A DNA stretch of 7,065 bases, taken from assembly GCA_030615655.1 (NCBI GenBank), contig JAUWYU010000078.1, positions 1 through 7,065 of the forward strand. The letters run 5' to 3'. Position 1 is the stretch's first letter. Each line of letters opens with the position of its first letter. The position numbers and the translations under genes are program-made. Below, in pieces: positions 6,844 to 7,065 of the stretch. Origin of the DNA: Dehalococcoidia bacterium (GTDB taxonomy: Bacteria > Chloroflexota > Dehalococcoidia > Dehalococcoidales > RBG-16-60-22). The notes below the pieces were generated by a model that saw only the letters and a program-made list of their open reading frames with translations, ran no database searches and had not been told where the DNA came from.

Positions 6844-6915
6844 CTGGCCGCCCTCGTATCATTCGTTGCTTATCCCGTAATTGTCCCCGCCACCCCAGGG
6901 GGAGTAGCCTGCGAA
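6844..6915. repeat. Dispersed repeat, right copy
   Basis: This is the same family as positions 1-72, in direct orientation. CTGGCCGCCC, GTATCAT, GCTTATCCCGTAA and a CCCCAGGGG palindrome followed by GAGT recur in the same order. Nothing in it looks coding. Confidence 0.7.
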
Positions 6916-6939
6916 GAGCCCCGATATAATCGGGGTCTT
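6914..6939. repeat. Hairpin repeat (CCCCGAT/ATCGGGG)
   Basis: CCCCGAT (6919-6925) and ATCGGGG (6929-6935) form a 7-bp stem with an ATA loop. Allowing one bulged G (6918), AAGA/TCTT extends it to 11 pairs. It occupies the place relative to the right repeat that the GAAA-loop hairpin at 83-102 has on the left. Confidence 0.6.
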
Positions 6940-6948
6940 AAAAATATC

Positions 6949-7022
6949 TCCCCCTCTCCAAACATATTAATCTGCGGGGTTCATCTGCCTCCAGTTTGGA
7001 GAGGGGGATTAAGGGGGTGAGG
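6949..7022. repeat. Long inverted repeat with G-rich tail
   Basis: A perfect 15-bp stem joins 6949-6963 (TCCCCCTCTCCAAAC) to 6994-7008 around a 30-nt loop. The following G-rich tail (7003-7022) matches 273-292 in 16 of 20 bases. It is typical of a short palindromic repeat or MITE-like element. The remaining bases to 7065 show no gene, and no rimP is visible before nusA. Confidence 0.65.
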
Positions 7023-7065
7023 TAGACAAAGACCCCTTGTAGCATCTGAGTATATTTCCGTATTT

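Noticed and set aside
1..7065. CRISPR array, phage, toxin-antitoxin or defence genes.
   Set aside because: No regularly spaced repeats, transposase, integrase, nuclease or toxin-like genes are visible; except for one unknown gene, the coding content is housekeeping.

Overview
This window holds a core translation/transcription operon read leftwards (minus strand), in the order nusA - ylxR - infB - rbfA - truB, followed by one unrecognised minus-strand gene. Repeat-rich intergenic DNA lies at both ends. The gene order is the widespread bacterial nusA-infB arrangement. A NusA without C-terminal acidic-repeat domains, a short (about 615 aa) IF2, non-ATG starts and abundant palindromic dispersed repeats (including one whose translation reads CHSRESGNP) would suit a Dehalococcoidia-like Chloroflexota or a similar environmental lineage. 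That placement is an inference from general appearance and is only moderately secure.

Layout from left to right. Positions 1-386 carry no convincing gene, only a dispersed repeat and several perfect hairpins. Positions 387-1466 encode a 359-aa protein of unknown function in visibly more AT-rich DNA. truB (1546-2448, TTG start) comes next. Just upstream of it, at 2477-2521, is a decayed second copy of the truB 5' end, including its ribosome binding site, offset by 73 bp. rbfA (2553-2906), infB (2930-4777, GTG start), ylxR (4777-5085) and nusA (5069-6571) follow with short gaps or overlaps. Positions 6572-7065 hold the operon's control region and more dispersed repeats: an extended -10 promoter, a leader of about 90 nt with a terminator-like hairpin, and a small hairpin over the nusA ribosome binding site.

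The genes work together. NusA acts on RNA polymerase (pausing, termination, antitermination). YlxR is a small RNA-binding or nucleoid-associated protein usually found beside nusA. IF2 delivers initiator tRNA to the 30S subunit, RbfA matures the 30S subunit, and TruB makes pseudouridine 55 in tRNA. rimP, which often opens this operon, is not visible upstream.

No new multi-gene system is evident. The points most worth a second look are the duplicated and broken truB start, the attenuator-like nusA leader, the composite repeats in the same orientation at both ends, and the unknown downstream gene.
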